Of a stretch of 64,000 nt of DNA, positions 41,988 to 54,716 are shown piece by piece; the stretch's first letter is position 1, and each line of letters begins with the position of its first letter. The notes beneath the pieces were generated by a model. That model saw nothing but the letters and a program-made list of their open reading frames with translations. It was not told where the DNA came from and did not search any database. This DNA is from Candidatus Symbiopectobacterium endolongispinus (GTDB lineage Bacteria > Pseudomonadota > Gammaproteobacteria > Enterobacterales > Enterobacteriaceae): NCBI RefSeq assembly GCF_018777385.1, contig NZ_JAFJYB010000004.1, forward strand, positions 558,001-622,000, written 5' to 3'. The position numbers were made by a program, and so were the translations under genes.

Positions 41988-44738
41988 CTACGACAAATGC
42001 GCCTGCGCAGCCCGCCGTACATTGGCGATTTCGTCGAGCAATTTCAACCACTCCGGCTCCAGTTCAAGCACGTCCGTTCCCTTATGCAGTGCGGTTTCCA
42101 GCGTGTAACACAGTTGCTTCAAGCGTGGCACGCCGCTGTAGCCGCAACTGCCGTGCAGTTTATGAATCAGCGGCAGTGTGTCTGCCACCGGGTGGCCCGC
42201 CAACAGCGTTTCGATGTGTTGCTGTACGTCGGGCAGGGAATCCAGCAGCATTTGCAGCAGATCACGCGCCAGATCGGGTTTATTCGCTGCCTGACGCGTT
42301 GCCAGCGACCAGTCGAGCGAGAGCTGGCTGTCATAATGTTCAGCCAGCAATTGCGCCATGCTGCCGTTCTCGCTCTCAATCGGTATACCCGGTTGTTGGG
42401 TATAACGCGCCAATACCGACGCCAGCATCTGCTCATCAATCTGTTTAGCCAGATAACCATCCATCCCCGCTTGCAGCAATGATTTGCGCTCGTCACTCAG
42501 CGAATGGGCGCTGACCGCAATAATCGGCGTAGTAGCGTGGCGGGAAAGCTGGCGGATGTGCTCGCTGGCGCGAATGCCATCCATGCCTGGCATTTGGATA
42601 TCCATAAGGATGACGTAGATATTCTGCATTGCCGCCTGCGCGATAGCCTCTTCACCGCTGTCGCACAACAAGGTGTTTTCCACCTGCTCTTCCAGCAGAG
42701 TGCCGATCAGTTTCAGGTTAGCCGGATTGTCATCCACCGCCATCACACACAGCGGCAAGCGCTGTGTGGGCAGCGTTGCTGGTTGCGTTACTGGCAGCAA
42801 CGATAGCTGCTGGATCAACAGGCGTACCGAGGAAAGGGGTTTACTCAGACAGGCGTGGATACCGAAGGATTTCAACTGTTCAGCATCCATTTGTGCCAGA
42901 CTGGGCAAGGCCAAAATAACACAAGCTGCTTTGCGGCTCATGTCGCGCAACTGTGAGGTGTAATCCAGCAAGTTATTACGATGCCGGACGGGAACGCCGA
43001 GCAGCAAAATATCGAAATGTTGCGGCGGTAACTGTTCAAGGGTCGCGCTAAAGTGCACCTGCAACGGCGTTTGCCCCAGAATATCTAACCCGGCTTGCGC
43101 GGCGAAGGCGTTGGCTTCCACATAGGCAATGCTGTGTCCTTGCAGTACGGAGAGATTGTTCTCTGCCATGCTGCTGTGCGGATCGCAGGTTAGCGTAATG
43201 TGGAACCAAAAGGTGGAGCCTTGGTTTACCGCGCTTTGGAAGCGAATATCGCCGCCCATCTCTTTCACCAGTCGCTGGGTGATAACCAGCCCGAGACCGG
43301 TGCCGCCGTGGCGGCGGGAAATGCTGGTATCTGCCTGCCGAAATGCCTGAAACAACTGTGCCTGCTGTCCCTCGGCGATGCCAATACCGGTATCTCGGAT
43401 CTGAATTTCCAACTCCAGCTGTTTATGGCTTTGACGGTGGCGTTCAATGCGGATATCGATATTGCCATTTTCGGTGAATTTGATGGCATTGCCCAGCAGA
43501 TTGGTGATCACCTGTTGCAGACGCATCGGATCGCCGATAAAACGTTCGGGTACGCCGGGCTGAATGTTGAGCGTCAGCTCTAATCCCTTCTCATGGGCAG
43601 TGTGCGCCAACAGCGTGATTACATCATCCAGCGTGTTATGCAGTGATAATGGGATGTTTTCCAACACCAGCTTGCCCGCTTCGAGCTTGGAGAAATCCAG
43701 CACGTCATTGATGATGGTCAGCAGGTTGTTGGCGGAACGCTCGATAGTGCGCAAATAGTCGGTCTGGGTGGCGGTTAACGTAGTTTTCAGCGTTTGACGG
43801 GTGAAACCGATCACGCCGTTAAGCGGGGTACGCAGCTCGTGCGACATGTTGGCTAAAAACTCGGACTTGATAAGCGCGGCCTCTTGCGCCCGCTTTTTCG
43901 CCAAATCCAGCTCGACGTTCTGGATCTCCATCTGTTCCAGCGTCTCTCTCAGATCGTAAGTGGCCTGATCGATGTTTTGCTGCATCTCCTCGTGGTAGGC
44001 CGTCAGGGACATCGCCATGGCGTTGATGCCATTTTTCAGCATATCCAACTCGCCCAGCATGCACCCTTCTGCACGGCTGTCCAATTGACTGCGACGGATA
44101 CGATCGACGGTATCCACCATATTGCGTATCGGCATGGTGACATCGCGCACCAGACGGTAGGCGAACAGACCGGCAATCGCCATGCACAGCAGCATCAACA
44201 GCGTGGCGATAAACGTCTCCTGATACTGTTGCAGCATGATGGAGTCGGTATCCAGCTCCAGCAACACATACCCCACTGTCGCGCCGGGGCGCTCGACCTT
44301 GCCCGCATGACGGGTGAATTCCGGGCCGATGGTGATAGGCATATGCAGTAACAGCTTGTCATCAACCTGGTGAGAATGTAGCCCTGACGGCATCGACTGC
44401 TGTTTTACCGCATCAATCAGTTGGGTGATATGGCGCGAATCGGTGCTGAATAACACCTTATGTTGTGCGTTAGTGATGATAATGGCGCGTACAATGTCGG
44501 AATGACGCCGATGCAGCATATTGATTAGCGGCTGAATCATCTCCTGCTGGTTGGCTACCAGCGAATAGGCAGCAACGGCGGAAAGCGGCTAAATAATACT
44601 GGCCCCCGCGCTGGCAAGCTGGTCCTGCAACTGATTGCTGCGGTAAATAACGAAGAAGGTACTGAGCAGCAACCCGATAATCAATGTCGGAGCCAGAATC
44701 AGTATCATCATGCGGGCACGCAGACTGTATTTGGTCAT
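41988..44738 (-). pseudogene. barA: BarA hybrid sensor kinase, nonsense at codon 50
   Basis: BarA phosphorylates UvrY and so induces CsrB/C RNAs, controlling carbon storage, motility and virulence. The true start is ATG 44738 ([20 protein letters not shown]), matching E. coli. TAG 44589-44591 interrupts at codon 50, where E. coli has Glu (ASIIEPL, here ASII-stop-PL). The frame is then open for over 850 codons: second membrane segment (about 44150-44210), HAMP, HisKA with SHELRTPLNGVIGF, ATPase (GGTGLGLVI), receiver with MDIQMPGMDG and HPt domain with HKLHGSCGYSG. Restart at ATG 44540 would lack the first membrane helix, so the sensor would be misassembled. All three phosphorelay residues remain, so the lesion seems recent. 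Confidence 0.85.
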
Positions 44739-44798
44739 GAGGTTCCAATGTGGGAGAATTAGGCCCAGACGTTTAGCTTAAAGACACAATAGCAAACT

Positions 44799-46073
44799 AT
44801 GGCGCAATTCTACTCTCCAAACCGGCGTGTGACGACCCGGCAAACCATTAACGTGACCGTGGCCGATCTCGATCCCTTCGGACATGGTGTAGCGCGTCAT
44901 CAAGGCAAAACCGTTTTTGTGCCCAGCGTGCTGCCGGAAGAGCAGGCGGAAGTCCGACTGACCGAAGATAAACGTCAGTATGCGCGTGCTGAACTTAAAC
45001 GGCTGCTGACGCGCAGTGCGCAACGTGTGGAACCGCGCTGTCCGCACTTTGGCGTGTGCGGTGGCTGCCAGCAGCAGCATGCCGATGTCGCGTTGCAACA
45101 GCGCAGCAAATCGGCCGCGCTGCAAAAGCTGATAACGCGAGAAACCGGACAAACGCTGACGGATATTAGACTGATTGCGGGGCCGGCCTATGGTTACCGT
45201 CGGCGTGCGCGTCTTGCGTTATACTTTTTGACGGGAGACAAACCTGCGTCAGCGGGCGGAAAAGCGTCAGCCCGCGCCAAATCAGTGCCTCAACCCGCGT
45301 CGGGTTTGCGCATGGGATACCGCCAGGGGCAATCGCACGATGTGGTGGATATCGCGACCTGCCCGGTGTTGGCACCGGAACTGGATGCACTGTTAGCCCC
45401 ACTGCGTCACTGCCTCAGCCAGTTGCAAGGGGTGAAACGGCTCGGCCATGTGGAACTGGTGCTGGCGGATAACGGCCCGCTGCTGGTATTGCGCCATCTT
45501 GATGCCATGAGCGCGGCGGATACCGATGCTTTACGCGCGTTTTCCGCAGCCCAGCAGGTGGCTATCTATCTGGCACCGGAGGCCGATATCGTCATCCCTC
45601 TGACGGGCGACACGCCGGTTTATCGTGTGAACGACATGACGCTCGCCTTCAGCCCGCGCGACTTTATTCAGGTCAATGACGCGGTGAATCAGCAGATGGT
45701 GGAGAAAGGACGAGAGAATGCGCGCCGTAACGGCTTGTCTAACGTCACATTTTCTCACCAAAATCTCGACGAGGATGTTGCGCAACAGTCCTGGAGCGCC
45801 CAGGGATTTGATAAGATACTGCTAGACCCGGCACGCGCCGGGGCGGCGGAAGTGATGCCGCAAATTGTTAAACTTGCACCACAGCGTGTGGTCTATGTTT
45901 CGTGTAACCCCACCACGTTGGCGCGGGACAGTAAAGTGTTGTTGGCTGCAGGTTACACGTTGGCGCAGGTCGCCATGTTGGATATGTTTCCTCACACCGG
46001 CCACCTTGAATCGATGGCACTGTTTTTGCAGCGTTCTGGTAAGGCGGCACGCTCTGGCAAAGCGGCATTGTAG
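44799..46073 (+). CDS. rlmD: RlmD (RumA) 23S rRNA methyltransferase, open but lacking SAM motif I
   Basis: RlmD methylates U1939 (E. coli numbering) of 23S rRNA. It has an N-terminal TRAM domain and a 4Fe-4S cluster ([14 protein letters not shown] and a later Cys, present here). The catalytic Cys region [12 protein letters not shown] and FPHTGHLE are present. After [13 protein letters not shown] the text jumps to [13 protein letters not shown]. coli has 46 residues between, including the SAM-binding motif LDLFCGMGNFTLPLA. The in-frame deletion lies at about 45697-45703. A longer linker ([12 protein letters not shown], about 45245-45300) compensates the length, giving 424 residues. I infer that the product cannot bind SAM. 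relA follows after nine bases. Confidence 0.88.
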   Translation: MAQFYSPNRRVTTRQTINVTVADLDPFGHGVARHQGKTVFVPSVLPEEQAEVRLTEDKRQYARAELKRLLTRSAQRVEPRCPHFGVCGGCQQQHADVALQQRSKSAALQKLITRETGQTLTDIRLIAGPAYGYRRRARLALYFLTGDKPASAGGKASARAKSVPQPASGLRMGYRQGQSHDVVDIATCPVLAPELDALLAPLRHCLSQLQGVKRLGHVELVLADNGPLLVLRHLDAMSAADTDALRAFSAAQQVAIYLAPEADIVIPLTGDTPVYRVNDMTLAFSPRDFIQVNDAVNQQMVEKGRENARRNGLSNVTFSHQNLDEDVAQQSWSAQGFDKILLDPARAGAAEVMPQIVKLAPQRVVYVSCNPTTLARDSKVLLAAGYTLAQVAMLDMFPHTGHLESMALFLQRSGKAARSGKAAL

Positions 46074-46082
46074 GGAGAGTTT

Positions 46083-48314
46083 ATGGTTGCGGTAAGAAGT
46101 GCGCATTTGAATACGGACGGCGAGTTTGTGCCAGATGCCTGGATTGCATCGTTGGGCATCAATAATCAGCAGTCGTGTGAACGCTTAGCCGAGACCTGGC
46201 GCTATTGTGAACAGCACACGCAGGGGCACCCCGATGCGATGTTGCTGCTGTGGCGCGGTATTGAAATGGTGGGGATCCTCTCCACCCTCAGCATGGACAA
46301 CGACAGCATGCGCGCGGCGATGCTGTTCCCGTTGGCTGACTCCGGCGTGGTGGATGAAGACACGCTGCGTGACGCTTTTGGAAAGAATATCGTCGATTTG
46401 GTGCACGGCGTGCGCGATATGGATGCGATTCGTCAACTGAAAGCGACGCAACACGATTCCGTTGCCTCCGAGCAGGTAGACAATATCCGCCGTATGCTGC
46501 TGGCGATGGTGGAAGATTTCCGCTGCGTGGTGATCAAACTGGAGGAGCGCATTGCGCACCTGCGTGAAGTGAAAGATGCTCCGGAAGAAGAGCGCGTGCT
46601 GGCGGCCAAGGAATGTACCAACATCTACGCGCCTTTGGCGAACCGCCTCGGTATCGGCCAGCTCAAGTGGGAGCTGGAAGATTTCTGTTTCCGTTATCTG
46701 CATCCGGATGAATACAAAAAAATCGCCAAACTGTTGCACGAACGGCGTATTGACCGTGAACAGTACATTGACGATTTTGTCAAAACCCTGCGCACCGCGA
46801 TGGCGGGCGAGGGCGTCAAGGCTGAAGTCTATGGCCGACCCAAGCATATCTACAGCATCTGGCGAAAGATGCAGAAAAAATCCCTGTCGTTTGATGAACT
46901 GTTTGATGTGCGCGCCGTGCGTATTGTGGTTGAACGCTTGCAGGATTGCTATGCGGCGCTCGGTATCGTTCACACCCACTACCGTCTCCTGCCCGACGAG
47001 TTCGACGATTACGTGGCAAACCCGAAGCCTAACGGCTACCAGTCCATCCATACGGTGGTATTGGGGCCGAGGGGCAAAACCCTTGAAATCCAGATTCGCA
47101 CCAAACAGATGCATGAAGATGCAGAATTGGGTGTTGCTGCGCACTGGAAATACAAGGAGGGCGCGGTTGCGAGGAGACGCTCCGGTTACGAAGGGCGCAT
47201 TGCCTGGCTGCGCAAGCTGCTCACCTGGCAAGAAGAGATGGCCGATTCAGACGAAATGCTGGCCGAAATACGCAGCCAGGTGTTCGACGATCGTGTCTAC
47301 GTGTTTACGCCAAAAGGCGACGTGGTCGATCTGCCAATCGGCTCTACGCCGCTGGATTTTGCCTACCACATTCATAGCGATATTGGGCATCGCTGCATCG
47401 GGGCCAAAATCGGCGGGCGCATTGTGCCCTTTACCTACCAGTTGCAGATGGGCGATCAGATTGAAATCATCACCCAGAAGCAGCCGAACCCGAGCCGCGA
47501 TTGGTTGAACCCGAACCTGGGTTATATCACCACTAGCCGTGGCCGTTCCGAGATCCATAACTGGTTCCGCAAGCAAGATCGTGACAAGAATATCCTGGCA
47601 GGGCGCCAGATTCTGGATAACGAGCTGGAACATTTGGGGATCAGCCTCAAAGCAGCAGAGAAGCTGCTGCTGCCGCGCTATAACATCAACTCGCTTGATG
47701 AGCTGCTGGCCGGTATTGGCGGCGGGGATATTCGCCTTAACCAGATGGTGAACTTCCTTCAGGCGCAGCTCAATCAGCCCAGCGCCGAGGAACAGGATCG
47801 CGAAGCGCTGCGTCAACTTACCCAGCAGAAAGCGCCACCGCAGAACAGCCGCAAAGACAGCGGCCGTATTGTGGTAGAAGGGGTTGGCAATCTGATGCAT
47901 CATATCGCGCGGTGCTGCCAGCCGATCCTGGGCGATGAGATCATCGGTTTCATTACGCGCGGACGCGGTATCTCTATCCACCGTGCTGGCTGTGAGCAGT
48001 TGGACGATCTGCGCAGCCATGCGCCTGAGCGGATTGTCGATGCCGTCTGGGGGGAAAGCTACTCCAGCGGCTATTCGCTGACGGTGCGCGTAACCGCCAA
48101 CGATCGTAGTGGGTTACTGCGCGATATCACCACCATTCTGGCGAACGAAAAGGTGAACGTGTTGGGCGTGTCCAGCCGCAGTGATACCAAACAGCAGATC
48201 GCGGTGATCGACATGGAGATCGAGATCTACAACCTTCAGGTATTGGGACGGGTGCTGGCGAAGCTCGACCAACTGCCGGATGTCATTGACGCGCGTCGCC
48301 AGCAAGGAGCGTAA
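46083..48314 (+). CDS. relA: RelA, GTP pyrophosphokinase
   Basis: RelA makes (p)ppGpp on ribosomes that carry uncharged tRNA. The 743 residues match E. coli. Domains are a degenerate hydrolase domain (about 1-200, no HD pair), synthetase (about 220-370; RPKHIYSIWRKM, KPNGYQSIHTVV), TGS (about 405-470; VFTPKGDVVDLP), zinc-finger/helical region (HHIARCCQPILGDEIIGFI) and C-terminal ACT (SLTVRVTANDRSGLLRDIT). No lesion is visible. It follows rlmD by nine bases and may be co-transcribed. Its retention with ytfK suggests that the stringent response is still selected. Confidence 0.97.
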   Translation: MVAVRSAHLNTDGEFVPDAWIASLGINNQQSCERLAETWRYCEQHTQGHPDAMLLLWRGIEMVGILSTLSMDNDSMRAAMLFPLADSGVVDEDTLRDAFGKNIVDLVHGVRDMDAIRQLKATQHDSVASEQVDNIRRMLLAMVEDFRCVVIKLEERIAHLREVKDAPEEERVLAAKECTNIYAPLANRLGIGQLKWELEDFCFRYLHPDEYKKIAKLLHERRIDREQYIDDFVKTLRTAMAGEGVKAEVYGRPKHIYSIWRKMQKKSLSFDELFDVRAVRIVVERLQDCYAALGIVHTHYRLLPDEFDDYVANPKPNGYQSIHTVVLGPRGKTLEIQIRTKQMHEDAELGVAAHWKYKEGAVARRRSGYEGRIAWLRKLLTWQEEMADSDEMLAEIRSQVFDDRVYVFTPKGDVVDLPIGSTPLDFAYHIHSDIGHRCIGAKIGGRIVPFTYQLQMGDQIEIITQKQPNPSRDWLNPNLGYITTSRGRSEIHNWFRKQDRDKNILAGRQILDNELEHLGISLKAAEKLLLPRYNINSLDELLAGIGGGDIRLNQMVNFLQAQLNQPSAEEQDREALRQLTQQKAPPQNSRKDSGRIVVEGVGNLMHHIARCCQPILGDEIIGFITRGRGISIHRAGCEQLDDLRSHAPERIVDAVWGESYSSGYSLTVRVTANDRSGLLRDITTILANEKVNVLGVSSRSDTKQQIAVIDMEIEIYNLQVLGRVLAKLDQLPDVIDARRQQGA

Positions 48315-48337
48315 TTTTTTACGTAGGTCCTCACTTT

Positions 48338-48362
48338 GTCATCCCCGCGCAGGCGGGGATCT
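48338..48362. repeat. Small palindrome of the dispersed REP-like family
   Basis: ATCCCCGCGCAGGCGGGGAT, a near-perfect palindrome after relA, is related to the first arm of the longer elements at 20007 and 62725. Confidence 0.55.
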
Positions 48363-48370
48363 ATCACGGA

Positions 48371-48485
48371 ATATACCCAAAATAATTCGCGTTGCAGGAA
48401 GGCGGCCAGTGAGGGAATCCTCAGGTAAGTGATTCTGGTCAGCGAAAGCAGTCAACGCACCTGCAACGTGAGGTATGACGGGTAT
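48371..48485. repeat. ERIC element (degenerate copy)
   Basis: The element starts ATATACCCAAAATAATTCG and ends with ATGACGGGTAT, the paired ends of enterobacterial repetitive intergenic consensus. The centre (TCAGGTAAGTGATTCTGGTC) is a diverged form of the ERIC core. About 115 bp, inverted with respect to the copy at 49540. Confidence 0.8.
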
Positions 48486-48541
48486 AAACGCGTTTCTCCA
48501 GTAAGGGGGCCACGCGATTTTTATTGATTCAGGAATCAGGC

Positions 48542-49339
48542 ATGACAGCAGCGGCTATTGAACGTCTTCTTTCCATTATGAATACATTGCGCGATCCGGA
48601 AAACGGTTGCCCGTGGGATCGCAAACAAACCTTTGACACGATCGCGCCCTACACGCTGGAAGAGACCTACGAAGTGCTGGATGCTATTGCGCGTCAGGAT
48701 TTCGACGATCTGCGCAGCGAATTGGGCGATCTGTTGTTTCAGGTGGTGTTTTACGCCCAGATGGCGCAAGAGCAGGGGTTGTTTGATTTTTCTGCGGTAT
48801 GCGACGCGATAAGCGACAAGCTGGAGCGGCGACATCCGCATATTTTTGGCTATGCGACGCTCACCGACAGTGACGCGGTGCTTGCCAACTGGGAGCAAAC
48901 CAAAGCCCAGGAGCGCGCTGAAAAAGCCCGATACTCGGCGTTGGACGATATTCCTGACGCGTTGCCCGCCTTGATGAAAGCGCACAAAATCCAGCAGCGT
49001 TGCGCGTCAGTCGGTTTCGACTGGAGCAGTCTGGGGCCAGTGGTCGACAAAGTGTATGAAGAGATTGATGAAGTGATGCATGAAGCCCGGCAGGCAGTAG
49101 TCGATGAAGAAAAGCTGGCCGAAGAAGTGGGCGATTTATTGTTTGCTACGGTCAATCTCTCACGCCATCTTGGTCAAAAAGCCGAAAATGCGCTTCAGGC
49201 GGCAAACCGCAAATTCAGCCGCCGTTTCCGTCAGGTAGAACAAATTGTTATCGCCTCGGGAAAAACAGTTGAACAGGCGACGCTTGAGGAAATGGACGCG
49301 GCTTGGGAACAGGTAAAACGTCAAGAAAAGGCCAGTTAA
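48542..49339 (+). CDS. mazG: MazG, nucleoside triphosphate pyrophosphohydrolase
   Basis: MazG hydrolyses NTPs and dNTPs to monophosphates and in E. coli limits (p)ppGpp-linked stress. ATG 48542 (MTAAAIERLLSIM) fits the family better than 48524. The 265 residues contain two MazG domains, each with its acidic metal-binding helix (LEETYEVLDAI, ELGDLLFQVVF; then YEEIDEVMHE and EEVGDLLFATVN). CPWDRKQTF is the conserved N-terminal loop. No mazEF pair lies between relA and mazG as in E. coli. The gene sits between two inverted ERIC elements. Confidence 0.95.
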   Translation: MTAAAIERLLSIMNTLRDPENGCPWDRKQTFDTIAPYTLEETYEVLDAIARQDFDDLRSELGDLLFQVVFYAQMAQEQGLFDFSAVCDAISDKLERRHPHIFGYATLTDSDAVLANWEQTKAQERAEKARYSALDDIPDALPALMKAHKIQQRCASVGFDWSSLGPVVDKVYEEIDEVMHEARQAVVDEEKLAEEVGDLLFATVNLSRHLGQKAENALQAANRKFSRRFRQVEQIVIASGKTVEQATLEEMDAAWEQVKRQEKAS

Positions 49340-49539
49340 GATATTTTTATCGTATTACTGCATTTTTCTTATGGCTTTGTTATTTATCTTTATGATTTTT
49401 AATCCGATGTTTCATGCTATTTGTGCGTGATACATCGGTTTAGCCACGACGTTATGATCGCCACAATGATGAAAAGCAACATTTGTAGCCTTCATCAGGT
49501 TCAGGTATACTACTTTCCCGTCTTGGTACTCCATTCGTT

Positions 49540-49666
49540 ATACCCGTCATACTTCAAGTTGCAGGTACGTTGGCTGCGCTAGCTCACCCTAGTCACTTAC
49601 TTGAGTAGGCTCCTAGGGATTCGTTTGCTTGCCGCCTTCCTGCAACTCGAATTATTTTGGGTATAT
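49540..49666. repeat. ERIC element (full-length, 127 bp)
   Basis: Exactly 127 bp, from ATACCCGTCATACTTCAAG to TATTTTGGGTATAT. On the reverse strand the core reads CAAGTAAGTGACTAGGGTGA, almost the classical ERIC core. The ends form a long inverted repeat. It lies just upstream of pyrG and could affect its leader. Confidence 0.9.
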
Positions 49667-49674
49667 AAACCTAA

Positions 49675-51327
<1,653 letters not shown>

Positions 51328-51338
51328 GGGTTTTTCAG

Positions 51339-51365
51339 CAACGCGCGGTCCAGTACCGCGCGTTG
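51339..51365. terminator. Hairpin between pyrG and eno
   Basis: Perfect 11-bp inverted repeat CAACGCGCGGT / ACCGCGCGTTG with a five-base loop, 12 bases after the pyrG stop. No T tract follows; partial termination or processing is possible. Confidence 0.5.
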
Positions 51366-51374
51366 TTCGTCTAA

Positions 51375-52745
<1,371 letters not shown>

Positions 52746-52785
52746 TTGCCTGTCTGCTGCCGGGACTTATCGCCCGGCTATCTAA

Positions 52786-52825
52786 GCCCGGAAACGCGTA
52801 AGCGTCTCCGGGTTTTATTATTTTT
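52786..52825 (+). terminator. Rho-independent terminator after eno
   Basis: Stem CCCGGAAACGC / GCGTCTCCGGG with a short loop, followed by TTTTATTATTTTT. Confidence 0.85.
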
Positions 52826-53114
52826 GTTCTCTGTGATTATCCCCTTCACTTCAGTATCCCTATCTGCTCCTGTGCTTACCACCCTGTGATCGCCATAAAC
52901 GAACCGCTGGTTTTATTGGTTTAAAATGACTTTTTATAAAAAACCTTGAGGTCGATCGTTACGTTCTTCCCTGGGATGCCAATCCCGCTCGGGGCGTGGC
53001 AACGGTGCAAAGGTTTTCCCAACGTCCCGGCAGTAGTTTAGCTATCACGGTAGTAAAGGGTTTGTACCCTGCCGCATTACCTTCATAAAGACAATGACAC
53101 AGGAAGGATGGCAA
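52826..53114. other. Spacer upstream of rhiT
   Basis: About 290 bp after the eno terminator, expected to hold the rhiTN promoter. In Dickeya this operon is controlled by RhaS, KdgR and CRP, but I cannot point to a convincing operator. AAGGATGG is the likely ribosome site of rhiT. Confidence 0.4.
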
Positions 53115-54677
53115 ATGAAAACGCGTAAAATTGGACTGGCCAACTATTTGGCTTACGGCTCAGGTGATTTTCCCGGTGCGGGAACCACGGCGCTAACGGC
53201 GGCATGGTTGCTCTATTTTTACACCACGTTTTGTGGCTTGACGCCCATTGAAGCCACGTTTATTTTCGCGATGGCCAGAGCACTGGATGCCGTTGTCAGC
53301 CCGCTGATGGGGTTCTTGACGGACAACTTTGGCTCAACCCGATTGGGTAAACGCTTTGGCCGCCGTAAGTTCTTTATTTTGCTCGGTATTCCCTATGTGT
53401 TTAGCTACAGCTTTATGTAAGTGGGCGACATGGGGTACTGGTACTATCTGTTGACCTATTTGGTGTTTGATGTGGTCTACACCATGATTCTGGTACCGTA
53501 TGAAACGCTGGTACCGGAAATGACCGATGATTTTAAACAGAAAACCAAATTCTCCGGTGCACGTATCGCGCTGGCGCAGCTTTCTGCCATTCTGGCGGCG
53601 TTCCTGCCAGGCATTCTGCTCAGTCACTTTGACAAAGACAACGCCATTTCCTTCTTCTACTCAAGCCTGGTGTTCTCGGTGATTTGCGCCACAGTGCTGA
53701 CGCTGGTCTATTTCTTTACCTGGGAACGGCCGCGCGAAGAGATGTCAGCGGCGTCACTACAGGCAGAAAAGGAACGCCAGTCACTGACGCTGGGACAAAG
53801 CCTGAAGCTACTGAGCGTCGAACTCTCTTCCACGCTGCGCATTCGTATTTTCCGTCAACATCTCGGGATGTACCTCGGCGGCTACATTGCACAGGACGTG
53901 TTTAACGCGGTGTTCACCTACTACGTCGTCTTTGTACTGATGCAAAGCCCTACGGTGGCCTCCAATCTGATGGGTACCATGGCTATCCTGCAGTTACTGG
54001 CGGTGATTGGCATGATCCCGCTGTGCATTCGCTTCGGACCGGCTCCCTCTTACCGCTTAGTGGTTTGCCTGTTCGGTCTGGCGGCGATGTCTTACGGCTT
54101 GCTCTATTACAGCGGCCTGCACGATATGTTCTCTTTGCTGTTGCTGATCTCTGCGTTGGCGGGGCTGGGGCGTGGTGGTATCAACTACGTACCATGGAAT
54201 ACTTACATCTACATTGCCGATGTGGATGAAGTGATCACCGCACAACGTCGTGAAGGGATCTTTGCCGGGATCATGACGCTGACTCGCAAGGCTTCTCAGG
54301 CCGGCGCGGTGATGTTGGTCGGCGTGGTGTTGCAACTGTCTGGGTTTGTTTCATGGCAGAGCGTACAGGCACCGGGCGTAAGTCATACCATCCTGATGGT
54401 GCTCAGTGTCGGCACAGTCTGCGTGCCGGCGTTAGGTTTTTTGGTCTCATTACGGTTTAAACTGAACCTGCAAACACACCAGACACTGCGTGAAGAGACG
54501 CTAAAAATGCGTGAAACTGGACGTCCGGTGCCGGAACGCATCACGCCAAAGGCACGTCAGGTGGTGGAAATGCTCTCTGGCATGTCTTATGAATCGCTGT
54601 GGGGCAACAACAATATCGGTTACCTGAATCGCCATAAACAACCGGCGCATTCAGCAACCCAGGTGACTCAGCATTAA
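53115..54677 (+). pseudogene. rhiT: RhiT-type rhamnogalacturonide transporter (GPH family), nonsense at codon 102
   Basis: RhiT/TogT are sugar:cation symporters of the GPH group in the MFS that take up unsaturated pectin oligomers. ATG 53115 (MKTRKIGLANYLAYGSGDF) has GGAAGGA upstream; 53094 is an alternative. The first helices and the loop GKRFGRRKFFILLGIP are normal. TAA 53418 then interrupts YSFM-stop-VGDMGYWYYLL in the same frame. The remainder (53421-54677) is open and holds the other helices. Restored length is about 520 residues. Assignment to RhiT rather than TogT rests on the adjacent rhiN-like GH105 gene. Confidence 0.8.
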
Positions 54678-54716
54678 CCGCATGAACGCATTAACGATAA
54701 GAGTGGATGATAATCT

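Noticed and set aside
42000..42480. CRISPR array, tRNA or rRNA genes anywhere in the window
   Set aside because: I saw no regularly spaced identical repeats, no cloverleaf-like sequence and no rRNA signature on either strand.
46185..47231. 348-codon reverse-strand frame inside relA
   Set aside because: It is the antisense of a conserved, intact gene, has no ribosome site and no recognisable motifs.
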